Shown here: positions 61,910 through 64,000 of the stretch, piece by piece | Layout: each line of letters opens with the position of its first letter | Numbering within the stretch: position 1 is the first letter of the stretch | From: Lysobacter capsici | GTDB lineage: Bacteria > Pseudomonadota > Gammaproteobacteria > Xanthomonadales > Xanthomonadaceae | NCBI RefSeq assembly: GCF_018732085.1 | Contig: NZ_CP076103.1 | Coordinates: forward strand, 1,860,001 to 1,924,000 | Reading direction: 5' to 3' | DNA: 64,000 nt | The notes under the pieces: generated by a model | Databases searched by the model: none | Seen by the model: only the letters and a program-made list of their open reading frames with translations | What the model was told of the DNA's origin: nothing | Made by a program: the position numbers and the translations under genes

Positions 61910-62722
61910 TCAATCCGCCGCCGCCTCGTCGCGCAGCTGATTGGCGCGCGCATGGCCCAGATAGCCATGAATCCACACCCGCAACAGATAGATCAACGGA
62001 ATCATCGCGAACGCCGCCAGCATCTTGTAGCCGTAGTTGACCGTGCTGATCGCCAGGAACTGCGGGATCGGCCAATGCTGCGGGCCGAGCACGAAGGCGA
62101 TGTACAGCACCACGAAGCTGTCGACCAGTTGCGACACCGCGGTCGAACCGGTCGCGCGCAGCCAGATGTGCTTGTCGCCGGTGGCGCTGCGGATGCGGTG
62201 GAATACCGCCACGTCGATCAACTGGCCGAGCATGAAGGCGACCAGCGAGCCGCCGATGCTCCACATGCCCTGGCCGAAGATCGCCGCGAACGCGGCCTGG
62301 TAGTCCGGCACGCCCTGCGCCTGCGCGGCCTTGACCCACCAGCCGGCCGGCGCCAGCGCGATCGCGGCGAACGCGAACAAGAAGCCGTAGGCGATCAGGA
62401 TCGCCGCCAGCCACGAGATCAGGCGCACGCCGCGGCGGCCGAAGAATTCGTTGATGACGTCGGTCATCAGGAACACCACCGGCCACAGCAGGGTGCCGGC
62501 GGTGAAGTTGAGCGAGCCGGTCTGGCCGAACAGATTCCATTGCAGCGGAGCGATGCCGAGGGTGTCTTCCAGGGCGAAGATCTTGACCCCGATGAACTCG
62601 GCCAGCGCCGCGTTGACGCAGAAGAACGCCGACAACACGATGAACAAGCGCAGCGAGCGATCCTGCAAGGTGCGCGTGCCTTCGCCGCCGGCGAACGGAA
62701 TGCTGGACTCGCCCGCGCTCAC
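61910..62722 (-). CDS. yhhQ: Queuosine precursor transporter YhhQ
   Basis: 270 residues from GTG 62722 whose codon overlaps the upstream stop (GTGA). About six membrane helices; family features are VNAALAEFIGVKIF, LMTDVINEFFGRRGVRLI, LVAFMLGQLIDVAVFHR and SQLVDSFVVLYIAFVLG. In E. coli YhhQ imports the queuosine precursors preQ0 and preQ1. That fits the queA and tgt genes at the start of the window. It is the second gene after a sorbosone-dehydrogenase-like gene. Confidence 0.9.
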   Translation of the reverse strand: MSAGESSIPFAGGEGTRTLQDRSLRLFIVLSAFFCVNAALAEFIGVKIFALEDTLGIAPLQWNLFGQTGSLNFTAGTLLWPVVFLMTDVINEFFGRRGVRLISWLAAILIAYGFLFAFAAIALAPAGWWVKAAQAQGVPDYQAAFAAIFGQGMWSIGGSLVAFMLGQLIDVAVFHRIRSATGDKHIWLRATGSTAVSQLVDSFVVLYIAFVLGPQHWPIPQFLAISTVNYGYKMLAAFAMIPLIYLLRVWIHGYLGHARANQLRDEAAAD

Positions 62723-63924
62723 CGCTTGGGCCTCACGCGATAGATCACGCCGCTCTTGTCGTCGCTGAACAGGAAACTGTCGCGGCCGGTGTGCAGCACG
62801 TCGCAGGGACGGCCCAGCACCTTGCCGTCGGCGAGGAAGCCGTTGATCAGATCGCCGCCGCTGCGGCCGTCGGCCTTGACCCGCACGAGGCGATAGCCGT
62901 GGTTGAGCGCGAGCTTGCTGGCGCCGTGCAGCGCGACCACGTATTCGTCGCTCAACTGACCTTTGTCGCTGGCCGGGAACCAACCGAAGCCGAGTGCGGA
63001 CGCGTGAGATGGGAAATAAGCGAAGGTCTTGGGCGCGCTCGCGCAGCCGCTCTTGCGCGGAAACTTCGGATCGGCCAATGCCTTGCCGTTGCTGTAGTAG
63101 CAATACGGCCAGCCGTAGTCGGCGCCATCACTGACCACGAACATGGTTTCGTCGGGCTTCTGGTCGCCCAGGTGATCGGAGCCTTGATTGGTCGCGTACA
63201 ACTTGCCGTCGCGGTACAGCAGGCCGACCGCGTTGCGCAGGCCGCGCGCGTAGAAGCGGCGCTGGCTGCCGTCGGGATTCATCTGCAGGATCGCCGCGCG
63301 CACGTCTTCTTTTTCCACGCAGGCGTTGCAGCTGCTGCCGACCGAGACGTACAGCTTGCCGTCGCCGAAGGCGAGGGTGCGGGTCAGGTGCCAGCCGCCG
63401 TATTTGTAGCTCAGGCCGTAGTCGGGAAAGCTCGCGAGCACTTCGGGTTCGGACGAAGGCTTGAGGTCGCCGTTGCGGTAGCGATAGCGCAGCAGCTTGT
63501 CGGTGTTGGCCAGGTACAGCCACGACTGGCCGGCGGCGTCGGTGTGGAAGGCGACGCTGTTGGGGTTGCGCTGCTTGTCCAGGTACACCGAGACCTTGCT
63601 GTAGCGCTCGGTCTTTTCGTCCCAGCCGTCGAGCGCGTACACGCGGCCGAGCTTGTTGTCGCTCAGGTCGTGCATGTCGGTGACGAACACCCGGCCGTCC
63701 GGGCTGCGGGCGAAGAAGCGCACGCGCTTGAGGCCCTGCACCACCGGCACGATGTCGAGATTGGCCGGCAGGTTGAGCGAGAAGCTGCGGCCGTCGTCGA
63801 GCTTGACCGGATGCGGCGTCAGCGGCGTGGCGGCGGCATCGGCCGGAGCGGCGAATACCGCGCTGCCGCACAGCAACGCGGTCGCGGCGAGGGTGCGGAC
63901 CAGACTGGCCAGAGCAAAGGTCAT
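62719..63924 (-). CDS. Sorbosone-dehydrogenase-like (PQQ-type) periplasmic protein
   Basis: 401 residues with a signal peptide (about 1-31, TLAATALLCGSAVFAAPADA). The remainder is a beta-propeller of the glucose/sorbosone dehydrogenase family: FARSPDGRVFVTD, NSVAFHTDAAGQSWLYLANT, LYVSVGSSCNACVEKEDVRA, YARGLRNAVGLLY and FVVSDGADYGWPYCYY. Such proteins often use PQQ to oxidise sugars, but this activity is inference. The stop overlaps yhhQ by 4 bases. No PQQ-synthesis genes are in view. Confidence 0.85.
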   Translation of the reverse strand: MTFALASLVRTLAATALLCGSAVFAAPADAAATPLTPHPVKLDDGRSFSLNLPANLDIVPVVQGLKRVRFFARSPDGRVFVTDMHDLSDNKLGRVYALDGWDEKTERYSKVSVYLDKQRNPNSVAFHTDAAGQSWLYLANTDKLLRYRYRNGDLKPSSEPEVLASFPDYGLSYKYGGWHLTRTLAFGDGKLYVSVGSSCNACVEKEDVRAAILQMNPDGSQRRFYARGLRNAVGLLYRDGKLYATNQGSDHLGDQKPDETMFVVSDGADYGWPYCYYSNGKALADPKFPRKSGCASAPKTFAYFPSHASALGFGWFPASDKGQLSDEYVVALHGASKLALNHGYRLVRVKADGRSGGDLINGFLADGKVLGRPCDVLHTGRDSFLFSDDKSGVIYRVRPKR

Positions 63925-64000
63925 GAAGTGCGCTCCGAATCGGCAGGGGCGCCCGCTGCGGGCGCGGAGAAGGGAATGGTCGCCGGCGAGACCGCGCCGC

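Noticed and set aside
1..64000. tRNA or rRNA genes, prophage or integrase genes
   Set aside because: No cloverleaf-like segments, rRNA motifs, integrase or transposase motifs were recognised on reading; a dedicated tRNA scan could still find one.

Overview
This is a contiguous piece of a GC-rich gammaproteobacterial chromosome, most likely Lysobacter or a close Xanthomonadaceae relative. That inference rests on the core queA-tgt-yajC-secD-secF order, very GC-rich third codon positions, many secreted peptidases, paired c-di-GMP genes, and several families of short palindromic repeats ('TCATTCCCGCGAAGGCGGGA', 'GTGGGAGGGGCTTCAGCCCC', 'GGAGCGGCGCAAGCCGCGAC') filling intergenic space. No rRNA, tRNA, CRISPR array, prophage or insertion sequence with a transposase was seen.

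Layout. 0.4-6.4 kb: queuosine tRNA modification (queA, tgt) and SecDF-YajC translocation genes. 6.6-9.8 kb: a methyltransferase with an odd C-terminal extension, suhB, trmJ. 9.9-13 kb: a periplasmic PhnD-like binding protein coupled to a membrane HAMP-GGDEF-EAL protein. 13.2-17.4 kb: ExoD, a CNNM/CorC-type protein, and a DUF47-PiT phosphate uptake pair. 18.1-20.1 kb: YbjN-like protein, alkyltransferase-like protein, rhomboid protease, a small orphan. 20.1-29.3 kb: the most distinctive locus. A three-gene operon (TPR/membrane protein, membrane protein, AAA ATPase) lies head-to-head with a four-gene operon (MoxR AAA ATPase, small bpX5-like protein, degenerate-vWA/propeller-like protein, bpX6-like large protein). 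The latter matches the MoxR-vWA-beta-propeller 'ternary' conflict systems predicted computationally for socially complex bacteria. 29.6-36.7 kb: three tandem M13 metallopeptidases, one of them catalytically dead by sequence. 37.4-40.6 kb: MBL/beta-CASP nuclease, M24-like protein, a pseudopilin-like protein without a prepilin motif, and a degenerate AroQ-fold protein. 40.6-46.0 kb: BCCT transporter, a P-loop orphan, LtrA, a small membrane protein, and an SDR. 46.1-51.8 kb: an AraC regulator divergent from the SDR, then an ABC ATPase with a giant ABC-permease/M1-aminopeptidase fusion. 53.3-54.6 kb: a RhlE-type DEAD-box helicase flanked by two inverted copies of a ~480-bp palindromic element. 55.6-58.9 kb: LysM/FecR protein plus CHASE2-GGDEF cyclase. 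59.7-63.9 kb: DUF885 protein, YhhQ queuosine-precursor transporter, and a sorbosone-dehydrogenase-like protein.

Themes. The Sec and queuosine genes are housekeeping; yhhQ, 56 kb away, could feed the same queuosine pathway by salvage. Two operons pair a periplasmic binding or structural protein with a membrane c-di-GMP enzyme, suggesting envelope signals tuned into c-di-GMP. The two head-to-head ATPase operons probably form one stress or defence machine. Starts were chosen from Shine-Dalgarno spacing and family lengths, and several (noted per entry) remain uncertain. Function calls rest on motifs read by eye; no database search was run.
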